From positions 1 to 19,546 of the forward strand of contig JAITET010000070.1 in assembly GCA_031281895.1 (NCBI GenBank): a stretch of 19,546 nucleotides of DNA, in the 5' to 3' direction. Below the pieces are notes generated by a model. The model searched no databases. It worked only from the letters and a program-made list of their open reading frames with translations, and had not been told where the DNA came from. The position numbers and the translations under genes are program-made. Shown here piece after piece: positions 7,456 through 15,249 of this stretch (positions are counted from its first letter, which is position 1; each line of letters starts with the position of its first letter). Source of the stretch: Puniceicoccales bacterium. Its GTDB lineage: Bacteria > Verrucomicrobiota > Verrucomicrobiia > Opitutales > JAIRKQ01.

Positions 7456-7678
7456 AAAAAATGAGGAGATATGGAAAACCGTTGAAAATTTATAGAGAGG
7501 GGAAAGGGCACGCCTTTCCCTAGCTAAAATCTTAGACGAAATTACCAACAATTTAGACTTGGAAACGTGTGACCATGTCATTCAAATACTGCGCCAATAT
7601 CCGGGTGCCATGATAGTCGTTTCCCACGATGAAACTTTTCTAAAAGAAATAAAAATTGACAAATACTATGGCAGATAA
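7456..7678 (+). pseudogene. ABC-F ATPase remnant 3 with the natural C-terminus
   Basis: This is the copy most distal from kinase 1 and keeps what looks like the natural gene end (DKYYGR, TAA at 7676-7678). Compared with remnant 2 it has a premature TAG in the signature motif (LSGGER becomes L-stop-RGER) and an in-frame 27-base deletion that removes the start of Walker B (AARPPKLLI). It shares the unusual DEITNNLD with remnant 2, so both descend from an already altered copy. It begins at the same sequence (aaaaaatgaggagatatgg) as remnant 2. Together with the kinase 3 leader it fills the gap between kinase 3 and the ferritin gene. Confidence 0.85.
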
Positions 7679-7688
7679 GAATATCCGC
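7671..7688 (-). terminator. Possible hairpin terminator of the leuS-to-ferritin operon
   Basis: On the minus strand GCGGATA-TTCT-TATCTGC forms a 7-bp stem (one G-U pair) 10 bases after the ferritin stop codon. The following sequence has T-rich stretches but no clean T run right after the stem, so support is weak. Confidence 0.3.
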
Positions 7689-7698
7689 TATTAGCTTT

Positions 7699-8196
7699 TC
7701 ACATTTCTGGATTCTTCCCGGCTTCTCTGTCGATGCGAAGAATAGCACAGGCGTCGTCCCCAGCAAATTTTAAACGGTCGACAAAGTATTGGGTTTGATT
7801 TTCTTCTTCGATTTGCTCCATTATGAACCAATTTAACATGTTCTGGGATTCATAATCTTTTAGTGAAACAGCCAAATCATACATTTTATGGATTAACCCG
7901 GTAACCTTCCTTTCATGATTAAGGGCAACCTCGAAGGCATTTAGTGGGGTTTTATAGTCCGTTGAAGCTTGAGAAATGGGCAGCAATTCAACTTTTACAC
8001 CACGGGAAACCAAATAGTCATAGAATTTCATGCCATGTTCGATTTCTTCTTTTGCTTGTCTACGCATCCATTCGGCAATACCTACGAAGGACATCGATCC
8101 CATCGCAGCTGACATTCCAAGGTATATGTAAGCGGATTCGAACTCATTCCGAATCTGCTCGATTATCAATTTTTCAAGATCTTTCGATAGTTTCAT
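7699..8196 (-). CDS. ftnA: Non-haem ferritin (iron storage)
   Basis: A 165-residue four-helix protein of normal bacterial ferritin length. All ferroxidase-centre ligands known from E. coli FtnA are present, shifted by one: Glu18, Glu51, His54 (in KEEIEHGMKFYDYL), Glu95 (in NHERKVT), Gln128 and Glu131 (in MEQIEEENQ). The expected Tyr25 is also there. There is no Met haem ligand pattern of bacterioferritin that I can see. The protein oxidises Fe(II) and stores iron in a 24-subunit cytoplasmic shell. It lies 15 bp after the nitroreductase gene and is probably the last gene of the operon. The family is certain; the symbol follows the E. coli naming. Confidence 0.95.
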   Translation of the reverse strand: MKLSKDLEKLIIEQIRNEFESAYIYLGMSAAMGSMSFVGIAEWMRRQAKEEIEHGMKFYDYLVSRGVKVELLPISQASTDYKTPLNAFEVALNHERKVTGLIHKMYDLAVSLKDYESQNMLNWFIMEQIEEENQTQYFVDRLKFAGDDACAILRIDREAGKNPEM

Positions 8197-8211
8197 ACAT
8201 TTCTTTTTCCC

Positions 8212-8712
8212 TCACCATACGTTATAATGGATTCTCGACGAGTCAAGGCGATTGTCGGGTTTTGCCGAATTCTTCAAGTGACCTATGGGAATCCACGTAA
8301 ACGGAACAATATGTGCTGGCAATTGAAAATAGTTTCTAAAATTTTCGATGTGGGATTTGTTTGGGTATAGGCCTACCCAGACGGCTCCGAGACCGAGATC
8401 GCTGACGGCAATCAAAATATTTTCAGCAATGGCTGCACAGTTTTGATCAAAAAATTCTTTGAGAATTTCTTTCCCGGGCTCACCACAGACAAGTATTCCG
8501 GTGGATGCTTGCAGTGACATACTCGCGTAGGGATGAATCTTTGCCACACCATCCAGTTTTGTCCGCTCAGTGACAATCACAAAATGTCCTGGGGCAGAAT
8601 GCATGGCCGACGGTGCCGACATTCCTGCGTGGACTATTTCTCGTAGAGTGTCCATAGAAATTTCGCCGGACTTGAAATCTCTTACGCTATGCCGAGATAA
8701 AATTGCTTCCAT
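8212..8712 (-). CDS. Nitroreductase-family FMN oxidoreductase
   Basis: A 166-residue protein with the typical N-terminal FMN-phosphate motif SRHSVRDF (6-13), SAPSAMHSAPGHFVIV (about 32-47), and the conserved helix DQNCAAIAENILIAVSDLGLGAVWVGLYP (about 89-117). Such enzymes are usually FMN-bound homodimers that reduce nitro groups, quinones or other electrophiles with NAD(P)H; the natural substrate cannot be read from sequence. Its length is at the short end for the family, as in the compact nitroreductases. A good ribosome binding site (aaggaag) precedes the ATG. It sits 27 bp after holB and 15 bp before ferritin, so it is likely co-transcribed. Confidence 0.92.
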   Translation of the reverse strand: MEAILSRHSVRDFKSGEISMDTLREIVHAGMSAPSAMHSAPGHFVIVTERTKLDGVAKIHPYASMSLQASTGILVCGEPGKEILKEFFDQNCAAIAENILIAVSDLGLGAVWVGLYPNKSHIENFRNYFQLPAHIVPFTWIPIGHLKNSAKPDNRLDSSRIHYNVW

Positions 8713-8739
8713 AAAACTTCCTTTTAAATTTTGAACTCA

Positions 8740-9618
8740 CTAGAGGAATTTAACAATCATTTGAAAAATTTCTATCAAAAAAGTTTCAATGCACGACATA
8801 AAATTTACATTCAGTGCAATGAGATATGCTTTATTCTCTAAACTTGAGATGATTTTTGGGAAAATTTTTACATGTTCCAAGTCATTTCTAAAAAAACTTG
8901 CCGTTTCATTTTCAATTTGTGCAAGGAGCAACCCATAGATTCCTTGTTTGTTCCCCTGTTCTCCTGGAAAATCGTCGGTTTCCAGTTCTGCAAGAAGACT
9001 AGCCAATAGTGTCTCGAGCTGTGCCAATAGCAAGTACATTTGCATGACAGCATTGTTTTTTTTCTCACAATTTGTATCGAACAGCGACGATAACCATGCC
9101 GAATAGTTTGCCAGCCAAATTTGCATTTCCTTGTTTCCGAAAAGTTCGTCGCCGGAAGACAGTCGCGTGACTGAACACCTACCGACAATGGTCGGTAAAA
9201 TGGTATGTAACCTCGATGCTGTTAGGAAAATTATCGTATCATCGGGAGGTTCTTCGAGGGTTTTTAGAAATGCATTAGCCGCTGCCCCGTGCATTCTTCC
9301 GGCGTCATAAATCACCACAAATTTTTTTTCACAGACCTTTGGAGATAGGTAAATCGTCGAACATAATTCCCGAATTTGATCGACGGAAATCTGCATCATC
9401 GATCCAATCGGCCGAACCTGTAGAAAATCTACGCAGGTCATGGGATTTTCCCGTTGAAGAACTTTTGCGGCAAGGAGCATGGCCACCCCATTGCAGACCT
9501 CAATGTCCCTGCAAACCAGAAGGTTTGAATTGGGCAAACTTCCGTTTTCATAGGATTCTAGTAGCGGCGTGAACCCTTCCTGGCTTTTAATTTTTAAAAA
9601 ATCTTTTTGCAAATTCAT
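8740..9618 (-). CDS. holB: DNA polymerase III delta-prime subunit (clamp loader)
   Basis: A 292-residue protein with the clamp-loader AAA+ core: ISVDQIRELCSTIYLSPK (about 77-94), KKFVVIYDAGRMHGAAANAFLKTLEEPPDDT (about 98-128, the hallmark NAFLKTLEEPP segment) and LPTIVGRCSV (141-150, the SRC-like motif). No Walker A is visible, as expected for delta-prime, which does not hydrolyse ATP, and there is no Cys4 zinc motif as found in DnaX. The subunit is part of the complex that loads the beta clamp. The C-terminal part is divergent. The start overlaps the end of tmk by 32 bases, and tmk-holB adjacency is common in bacteria, which strengthens the call. Confidence 0.88.
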   Translation of the reverse strand: MNLQKDFLKIKSQEGFTPLLESYENGSLPNSNLLVCRDIEVCNGVAMLLAAKVLQRENPMTCVDFLQVRPIGSMMQISVDQIRELCSTIYLSPKVCEKKFVVIYDAGRMHGAAANAFLKTLEEPPDDTIIFLTASRLHTILPTIVGRCSVTRLSSGDELFGNKEMQIWLANYSAWLSSLFDTNCEKKNNAVMQMYLLLAQLETLLASLLAELETDDFPGEQGNKQGIYGLLLAQIENETASFFRNDLEHVKIFPKIISSLENKAYLIALNVNFMSCIETFLIEIFQMIVKFL

Positions 9619-10216
9619 TCCTTATTTTTTCATGGATTATTTCCACACTATCGGTTCCATCAACCGTAAAAAACCTGGTATTTCCCTTTGCCAACTTCAA
9701 ATAACCATTGCGGATCTTTTCAAAAAAACTTTCATCTTCCTGCTCAATCCTGTCGCGGGAACCATCTTCTAGGGCAATGCGTCTAAAGCTTTCTGAGACG
9801 CTTATATTTGGGAAAATCGTCATGTTGGGAATGCACTCGGATAGGGCAAATTCGTTTAAAAATTGTACGGTGTGTGGATCGATTGCCCGTGCAACCCCCT
9901 GATAGACGATAGTCGAATCGAAAAATCTGTCACATAGGACAATTTTTCCAGATTTCATGGCCGGCAGAATTTTTTCATCCACGTGCTGCGCTCGACTAGC
10001 TTCAAACAGCAATATTTCCGCTCGTACGGAAAAAACATCGCTTTTGCTGCCGTCCAGCAGAAGGTTACGAATTTTTTCTCCGAGATCCGTCCCGCCGGGC
10101 TCGCGGGTCACGATGACATCTTTCCCGTTGACACGCAACCAATTTGCCAACATGTTTAGTTGGGTGCTTTTCCCGCAGCCTTCAATTCCTTCAAACGTAA
10201 CGAATATCCCACTCAT
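9587..10216 (-). CDS. tmk: Thymidylate kinase (dTMP kinase)
   Basis: A 209-residue protein of standard length. It has the P-loop FEGIEGCGKST (8-18), TREPGGT (37-43) which binds the nucleobase and phosphates, DRFFDSTIVYQG (96-107), the DR(F/Y) motif, and a LID-like EDGSRDRIEQED. The enzyme phosphorylates dTMP to dTDP with ATP in the dTTP pathway. Its ATG overlaps the pfkB-like stop codon by 4 bases (ATGA type), and its 3' end overlaps holB, so translation of the three genes is probably coupled. Confidence 0.96.
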   Translation of the reverse strand: MSGIFVTFEGIEGCGKSTQLNMLANWLRVNGKDVIVTREPGGTDLGEKIRNLLLDGSKSDVFSVRAEILLFEASRAQHVDEKILPAMKSGKIVLCDRFFDSTIVYQGVARAIDPHTVQFLNEFALSECIPNMTIFPNISVSESFRRIALEDGSRDRIEQEDESFFEKIRNGYLKLAKGNTRFFTVDGTDSVEIIHEKIRNEFAKRFFKN

Positions 10217-11280
10217 ATTGCTAAAATTTCCACATCATCCAGGGTAGGTGAAATCATGTTTTTTACATAAAATGCCGACGTCGCTGCCGCGAAATTTATG
10301 GCAAATTTTATATCATCATTGCACAAATACGATGCTAAAAAACCTGCATTATATCGGTCGCCTGCACCGGTTAAAATTTTCGGATTTTCTACGAAATACT
10401 TTTTCGCAATTACCGATTCTTCGTCTGTAGCAGCGGAAGAAACTTTAACGCCGTGGATAAATACAACTTCAATTTTTAAAGCCTTGCGTAATAATTTGGC
10501 AGCTTTTTCCATGCGATCTTCCCTTTCATCGAGCTGAAAATCCTGTCCAAGGGCATGCAATACCTGCTGCGCTTCCCGGACATTTAATCCCAGGATAGAC
10601 CTTCCAAATTTTTGGTAGGAACTAATTAGGTGTAAAAATTCTATGAGTTCTGATTGTTTTCTCTTTTCTGGATCAGCCAAATCGAAAAAAAATACCCTAT
10701 TATTTTTTGTACATTGCGGTAAAATTTCTGCGACAAAAAACTGGGAAATGCTTGTCATGTGTTGCATCATTGTCCAGTTTACCATGGCGAAGGCATCGCT
10801 TGAATCGATGGTAGAGACTAGGTCTTTGGGGGACACTTTTGACAAAATGCTATCGACTGTCGTTTTGGACAATGATAGCATTTCCCCGAATAGGATTTTA
10901 CCGTCGGAGAATTCTATGGCTCGGGTTTCGCCATAGTCTCCCGTGGAGATTGCCGATGTTTTATTGGCAAAATCTTGGAAAATATTATTCGCACAATCCC
11001 CGAGTGCACCGATATATTTAACGTTGGTCCCAAACTTATACAACGTTTCCGCCAATAGGGGGCCGTTGCCTCCAATCAGTTTTTTTTGCGGGACGAGCTC
11101 GATATTGGAACTTTTCCCCGCAGCGGACATTATTCTTTTTCCAAAATCAGCAATCGTCTCAATCCTAGTATATTTCTCCCCATTGCGCACGTCGACAGCC
11201 TGGACTATCGTGTCGACGAAACCATCAAATCCAGCGACCACATTTTTCGTTTGTATTTTTTCTAAATTTACCATTGCCAT
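10213..11280 (-). CDS. PfkB-family carbohydrate/nucleoside kinase
   Basis: A 355-residue protein with a ribokinase/PfkB fold. It has GGNGPLLAETLYKFG (about 69-83, in the place of the family's first GG signature) followed by VKYIGALG, and near the C-terminus the second signature TGAGDRYNAGF (about 304-314) with the catalytic-base Asp308. Instead of the usual GAGDxFxxGF it has Tyr in place of Phe. PfkB enzymes phosphorylate a sugar, nucleoside or similar hydroxyl with ATP; the substrate cannot be assigned here. It follows the permease gene by 5 bases and overlaps tmk by 4. Start ATG at 11280 or, two codons later, at 11274; no strong ribosome binding site, so translational coupling is likely. 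Confidence 0.88.
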   Translation of the reverse strand: MAMVNLEKIQTKNVVAGFDGFVDTIVQAVDVRNGEKYTRIETIADFGKRIMSAAGKSSNIELVPQKKLIGGNGPLLAETLYKFGTNVKYIGALGDCANNIFQDFANKTSAISTGDYGETRAIEFSDGKILFGEMLSLSKTTVDSILSKVSPKDLVSTIDSSDAFAMVNWTMMQHMTSISQFFVAEILPQCTKNNRVFFFDLADPEKRKQSELIEFLHLISSYQKFGRSILGLNVREAQQVLHALGQDFQLDEREDRMEKAAKLLRKALKIEVVFIHGVKVSSAATDEESVIAKKYFVENPKILTGAGDRYNAGFLASYLCNDDIKFAINFAAATSAFYVKNMISPTLDDVEILAI

Positions 11281-11285
11281 GATGA

Positions 11286-12431
11286 TTAGTGCTGCGATGT
11301 GCGATGGAATAGGGGAATACCCAACCCCGCTAATATTATGTTGGGCAGCCAGACCAAAATATCAGGTCTTAGGTGAGGATAATCCCCGAACAAAGAGAAC
11401 ATCGCCATGACGAAATAATATCCTATGCACAAGCATAATGCGATGCCAATATTTAATGAGGTATCCCTGCGATGAACTTTCATCCCAAGGGGAATGGCTA
11501 ATATAGTCATTGCCAATATTCCGAAGGCATTCGCAAGGTTGCTACTAATCTGCATATTTATAAGTGTTTTTTTATGACGGATGTTTTCATAGGAAATCGT
11601 ATCTTCCCCAGAATTCAAACTTTTTTTGGCAGCTAACAATTCATTTAGCGTCATCCGATGAAATTTTTTAGGAGTATTAGTCGGAGTCCCCAGGAACTCT
11701 TTTATCGGCAAGTTAATCGCTATATTCTGAAAAAAGATAATCTTCGGGACTTTTTGAAAATCCGCTGAAGGATTATGGATGTCAAATTTTTCCATATTCC
11801 CATCGTTTAATTTTAGTAAAAACGTACCCGATGACTCCTCAAATACTATCTGTCCGCTCTTGGCAGAGATATAGGAATCCAACAAATTCCTTTCATCGAA
11901 CCGCCAAATTTTCATGCCATTAAAGTTTCCATTTGATAGGCTGTCGACGTATATCGCATATCCCGGGAAATGGTCATTAAATATCTTCGGAGTGATAAAC
12001 CGCATTGGCTTTTCCCGTATAATATCCCTAAAAAATTGTCTATATCTGCTGATAGAATCAGGAGCATGGTATAGGTTTACATATCCGGTAAATAAGGTAA
12101 ATGACAGTGCCAATAGGAATATTGGCCGTGTAATTTCCCATAGGCTCATGCCGATACTTTTCATGGCGAGTATTTCATTTTGAGACGACATTCGTCCTAT
12201 TACGATCAATACCCCCGCCATCATGCCAAGGGGAAGGGCGTAAGAAATAGCAGATGGCGTAAGTATGCCTAGCAATTGAACAGCTTCCCGACACGTCAAC
12301 CGTCTCATCGTGATCCATCCTATGACATCCCGCATGGCATTCGCTACAAGCAATATGCTGACGAATAAACCAGTCGCCGCACAACAAACGATAAAAGTTT
12401 CCCTAAAAACATATTTTCTAAAAAGGTTCAC
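11286..12431 (-). CDS. LptF/LptG-family lipopolysaccharide export permease
   Basis: A 381-residue protein with the layout of the YjgP/YjgQ (LptF/LptG) family. The first membrane segment is near residues 12-37 (after MNLFRKYVFRETF), two more are near 60-80 and 100-122, a soluble beta-rich middle domain spans about 125-305, and three C-terminal membrane segments follow (about 310-330, 338-358, 362-375). The motif SSQNEILAMKSIGMSLWEI (about 82-100) is the conserved cytoplasmic coupling region that contacts the LptB ATPase. The pair LptF-LptG extracts lipopolysaccharide from the inner membrane. I cannot decide between LptF and LptG; a partner gene is not in the window. It lies 8 bases after leuS and 5 before the pfkB-like gene. 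Confidence 0.88.
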   Translation of the reverse strand: MNLFRKYVFRETFIVCCAATGLFVSILLVANAMRDVIGWITMRRLTCREAVQLLGILTPSAISYALPLGMMAGVLIVIGRMSSQNEILAMKSIGMSLWEITRPIFLLALSFTLFTGYVNLYHAPDSISRYRQFFRDIIREKPMRFITPKIFNDHFPGYAIYVDSLSNGNFNGMKIWRFDERNLLDSYISAKSGQIVFEESSGTFLLKLNDGNMEKFDIHNPSADFQKVPKIIFFQNIAINLPIKEFLGTPTNTPKKFHRMTLNELLAAKKSLNSGEDTISYENIRHKKTLINMQISSNLANAFGILAMTILAIPLGMKVHRRDTSLNIGIALCLCIGYYFVMAMFSLFGDYPHLRPDILVWLPNIILAGLGIPLFHRTSQH

Positions 12432-12439
12432 GGCAAAAA

Positions 12440-15031
12440 TTATTCAACGACAAAGTTAACAACTGTTCCTTTGGCGTAAACCTTTTTAAGTATTTTTTTA
12501 TGAGCAACGTGTTTTTTTACATTTTCGATATTTATGGCGAGTTCAAAAATGGCATCTTCCGGCATATTTACGTCATTTACGACTAGTTCTGCCCGCATTT
12601 TCCCGTTGACTTGAACAATAATCTTTTGGAAGGTTGGTACGATTTTTGAATCATCATAGGCCGGCCAAGGGGCATCGTAGATACTACCGTTATTTCCAAG
12701 CCTTGCCCATAATTCTTCGGAAATATGAGGAGCGAAAGGTGCTAAAATTTTTAGAAAATTCCCAGCGGAGGTATTGTCGAATCCTCCTGCTTTTTGTATG
12801 GAATTTAGACATATCATCATCTGGGAAATCGCCGTATTAAACTTTAACCCTTCGATGTCGTTTCCAACCTTTTTAATGGTTTCATGGATGACCGTTTGGC
12901 ATTCATCGGATAAACTGTTGTGAAAATTTTTGGTGTTGCCATCTCTGTCTACGTATTCGTTCCAAATTTTTTTCAAAAACCGAAAAACACCCTCTATGCC
13001 CTTTGTGCTCCATGGCTTCATCATATCTAGCGGACCAAGAAACATTTCATATAACCTTAGAGCATCTGCACCATAGCGCTTCACAACTTCGTCGGGATTG
13101 ATCACATTGCCTTGGCTCTTGGACATTTTTGTTCCATCCTCACCGAGGATGATACCCTGGTGAAATAATTTCTTAAATGGTTCTTCCCCCGTCTCAATGA
13201 CTTCTATGTCAAACAGAAACCTATGCCAAAATCTGGCATACAGGAGGTGTAAAACCGCGTGTTCCGCTCCCCCTATGTAAAAATCCGGCGTTTGCCAATA
13301 GTTTATTGCTTTTGGATCGGCGATAGCAGTTTCACAGTGGGGAGACAGGTACCTCAAATAATACCAACAGGATCCCGCCCATTGTGGCATGGTGTTTGTT
13401 TCTCGACGGCCTAGCACCCAAGAAGAATTTTTATCTTTTTCGTTGAAATCATCCGCAGGGACAATCTGTCCCGTTTCGATGTTTACATAAACGTTCAACC
13501 AAGAGTGTATTTTAGCAAGTGGACTTTCCCCATCACCGGAAGGTAAATAATTGTCGGTCGGTGGCAAAGTTAATGGCAAATGGCTCGTACAAAGCGGCAA
13601 AGCACAATATGTTACCCCATCCTTTCCATTGGAGATAGGCTCATCCGGTAAAAATTCTTTGAAATAAAATTTATCACTCGAAGCCGCTGCTTTGTAGTCA
13701 TCTTCTTTTATCCAGACTATTGGAATGGGTTCCCCCCAATACCTTTGGCGAGAAAATAGCCAATCCCTCAGTTTGTAATTTTGTGCAAAATCAGCCCGTT
13801 TAGTTTCCCGTAACCATGATACGATTTTCCCTTTAGCTTCCTCGGATGGAAGTCCATTAAACCTTCCTGAATTTATCAAAACTCCATCGCCCACATATGG
13901 CAATTGATTATCTCCAGAAACATCGTCGATTACTTGGGTGATTGCAATACCGTAATTGGATGCAAAGTCATAGTCCCGTTTATCATGCCCAGGAACCGCC
14001 ATAATGGCACCGCTTCCATAGCTAGCCAATACGTAATCGGCTATCCAAATTTCTATCTTTTCACCGTTGGCAGGATTTATGGCATAGGCTCCCGTTGGCA
14101 TCCCCGTTTTCGTTTTCGCCAAATCCGTCCGCTCCAAGTCACTTTTCTTTTTACTGTCTTCAACGTACTTTTTTACGCCATTCTTAAATTTTGGAGTGAC
14201 AATTTTTTCAATGAGCGGATGTTCTGGAGCAAGAACTAAAAATGTTACCCCAAAAACAGTGTCCGGACGGGTGGTGTATACGCAAATTTCTTCGCCATGG
14301 CCATCGATTTTGAAAAAAATATTTGCCCCTTCCGATTTCCCTATCCAGGCTATTTGTTGGCGTTTCGTTGAATCTGGCCAGTCGACACCTGCTAACCCTT
14401 CAAGTAATTTATCGGCATAGCGTGTTATTCTGAGAACCCACTGGCATAGATTTTTTCTAATAACCGGAAAATTTCCTCGCTCGGACAGTCCACCGATGAC
14501 CTCTTCATTGGCTAGGACTGATTTCAACCCTTCGCACCACCAGACGGGACATTCATCCACATAGGCCAATCCGTGCTTAAAGAGTTGTAAAAAAATCCAT
14601 TGGGTCCACTTGAAATAAATGGGGTCGGTGGTATTAATTTCCCTTTCCCAATCGATCGCAAATCCGATTCGTTTCATTTGCTTTTTGAAAACTGATATAT
14701 TATTGGCGGTATTGGTGGAAGGATTAATCCCCGTTTTAATTGCATGCTGTTCTGCTGGAAGGCCAAACGCATCCCAACCCATTGGATGTAATACATTGTA
14801 CCCTTTTGCATGCTTGTACCTCGCCAAAATATCGGATGCGGTGTACCCTTCGGGATGGCCAATATGTAAACCTGACCCCGAAGGATAGGGAAACATATCC
14901 AAAACATAATATTTTTCTTTGAAAAGATCTTCTTGGACACAAAACGTTTTGTTTTCATCCCAAAATTTTTGCCAGAACAGCTCTATCTGATCAAAATCAT
15001 ATTGTTGACATCCAGCATACATGGTGGGCAT
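12440..15031 (-). CDS. leuS: Leucyl-tRNA synthetase
   Basis: 863 residues from the ATG at 15031, matching the usual length of bacterial LeuRS (about 860). It has the class I HIGH motif in SGLHIGHPEGY (HIGH at 56-59), the editing domain (for example TTRPDTVFGVTFLVLAPEHP and GSGAIMAVPGHDKRDYDFA, with the conserved Asp of GHDxRD), and KMSKS at 635-639 in GTKMSKSQGNVINPDE. The C-terminal anticodon-binding and Leu-specific domains are complete. It charges tRNA-Leu and edits misactivated amino acids. The frame extends upstream to an ATG at 15205, but the extra 58 residues do not look like LeuRS and family proteins begin near the YDFDQIELFWQKFWDE segment. An ATG at 15022 is another option. It is the first gene of the operon and is divergent from rho. 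Confidence 0.96.
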   Translation of the reverse strand: MPTMYAGCQQYDFDQIELFWQKFWDENKTFCVQEDLFKEKYYVLDMFPYPSGSGLHIGHPEGYTASDILARYKHAKGYNVLHPMGWDAFGLPAEQHAIKTGINPSTNTANNISVFKKQMKRIGFAIDWEREINTTDPIYFKWTQWIFLQLFKHGLAYVDECPVWWCEGLKSVLANEEVIGGLSERGNFPVIRKNLCQWVLRITRYADKLLEGLAGVDWPDSTKRQQIAWIGKSEGANIFFKIDGHGEEICVYTTRPDTVFGVTFLVLAPEHPLIEKIVTPKFKNGVKKYVEDSKKKSDLERTDLAKTKTGMPTGAYAINPANGEKIEIWIADYVLASYGSGAIMAVPGHDKRDYDFASNYGIAITQVIDDVSGDNQLPYVGDGVLINSGRFNGLPSEEAKGKIVSWLRETKRADFAQNYKLRDWLFSRQRYWGEPIPIVWIKEDDYKAAASSDKFYFKEFLPDEPISNGKDGVTYCALPLCTSHLPLTLPPTDNYLPSGDGESPLAKIHSWLNVYVNIETGQIVPADDFNEKDKNSSWVLGRRETNTMPQWAGSCWYYLRYLSPHCETAIADPKAINYWQTPDFYIGGAEHAVLHLLYARFWHRFLFDIEVIETGEEPFKKLFHQGIILGEDGTKMSKSQGNVINPDEVVKRYGADALRLYEMFLGPLDMMKPWSTKGIEGVFRFLKKIWNEYVDRDGNTKNFHNSLSDECQTVIHETIKKVGNDIEGLKFNTAISQMMICLNSIQKAGGFDNTSAGNFLKILAPFAPHISEELWARLGNNGSIYDAPWPAYDDSKIVPTFQKIIVQVNGKMRAELVVNDVNMPEDAIFELAINIENVKKHVAHKKILKKVYAKGTVVNFVVE

Positions 15032-15124
15032 AAAAATGTTTTCGGCAAAGAAAAGCAAGATTTTTGTGCCTTTGGAATTCCTAAATTTTTTAAAAAATGC
15101 TCGACAATACCATACAACTATGCA

Positions 15125-15141
15125 AGGATGAGCTTCATCCT
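15125..15141. promoter_or_regulatory. Perfect 7-bp inverted repeat in the leuS-rho intergenic region
   Basis: AGGATGA-GCT-TCATCCT is a perfect inverted repeat with a 3-base centre, 94 bp before the leuS start and 109 bp before the rho start. It could be an operator for a dimeric regulator or a small hairpin in the leuS leader. It has no T run, so it is not a terminator. Confidence 0.35.
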
Positions 15142-15146
15142 CGTGT

Positions 15147-15206
15147 ATATTCGCATTCGCTAGAACAAGGATTGATGCATTTGGGGGGTACAAGCATATT
15201 CGCATT
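15147..15206. repeat. 11-bp direct repeat atattcgcatt in the leuS-rho intergenic region
   Basis: The string atattcgcatt occurs at 15147-15157 and again at 15196-15206, 49 bp apart. The second copy runs into a small hairpin (GCATT-TTTT-AATGC, 15202-15215) directly upstream of a TATTAT-TATAA stretch (15225-15235) that could hold the rho -10 region. A regulatory role is possible but unproven. Confidence 0.35.
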
Positions 15207-15249
15207 TTTTAATGCAGGGCTTTCTATTATTATAAAAATCTAAATTTTT

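Noticed and set aside
1918..7678. Toxin-antitoxin or mobile element reading of the kinase array
   Set aside because: No transposase, integrase, terminal inverted repeats or small antitoxin gene; the motifs differ from HipA, and the arrangement is explained by tandem duplication.
15032..15205. 58-residue N-terminal extension of LeuRS from the ATG at 15205
   Set aside because: The residues do not resemble LeuRS, the protein from 15031 already has the family length, and the extension would cover most of the promoter region shared with rho.
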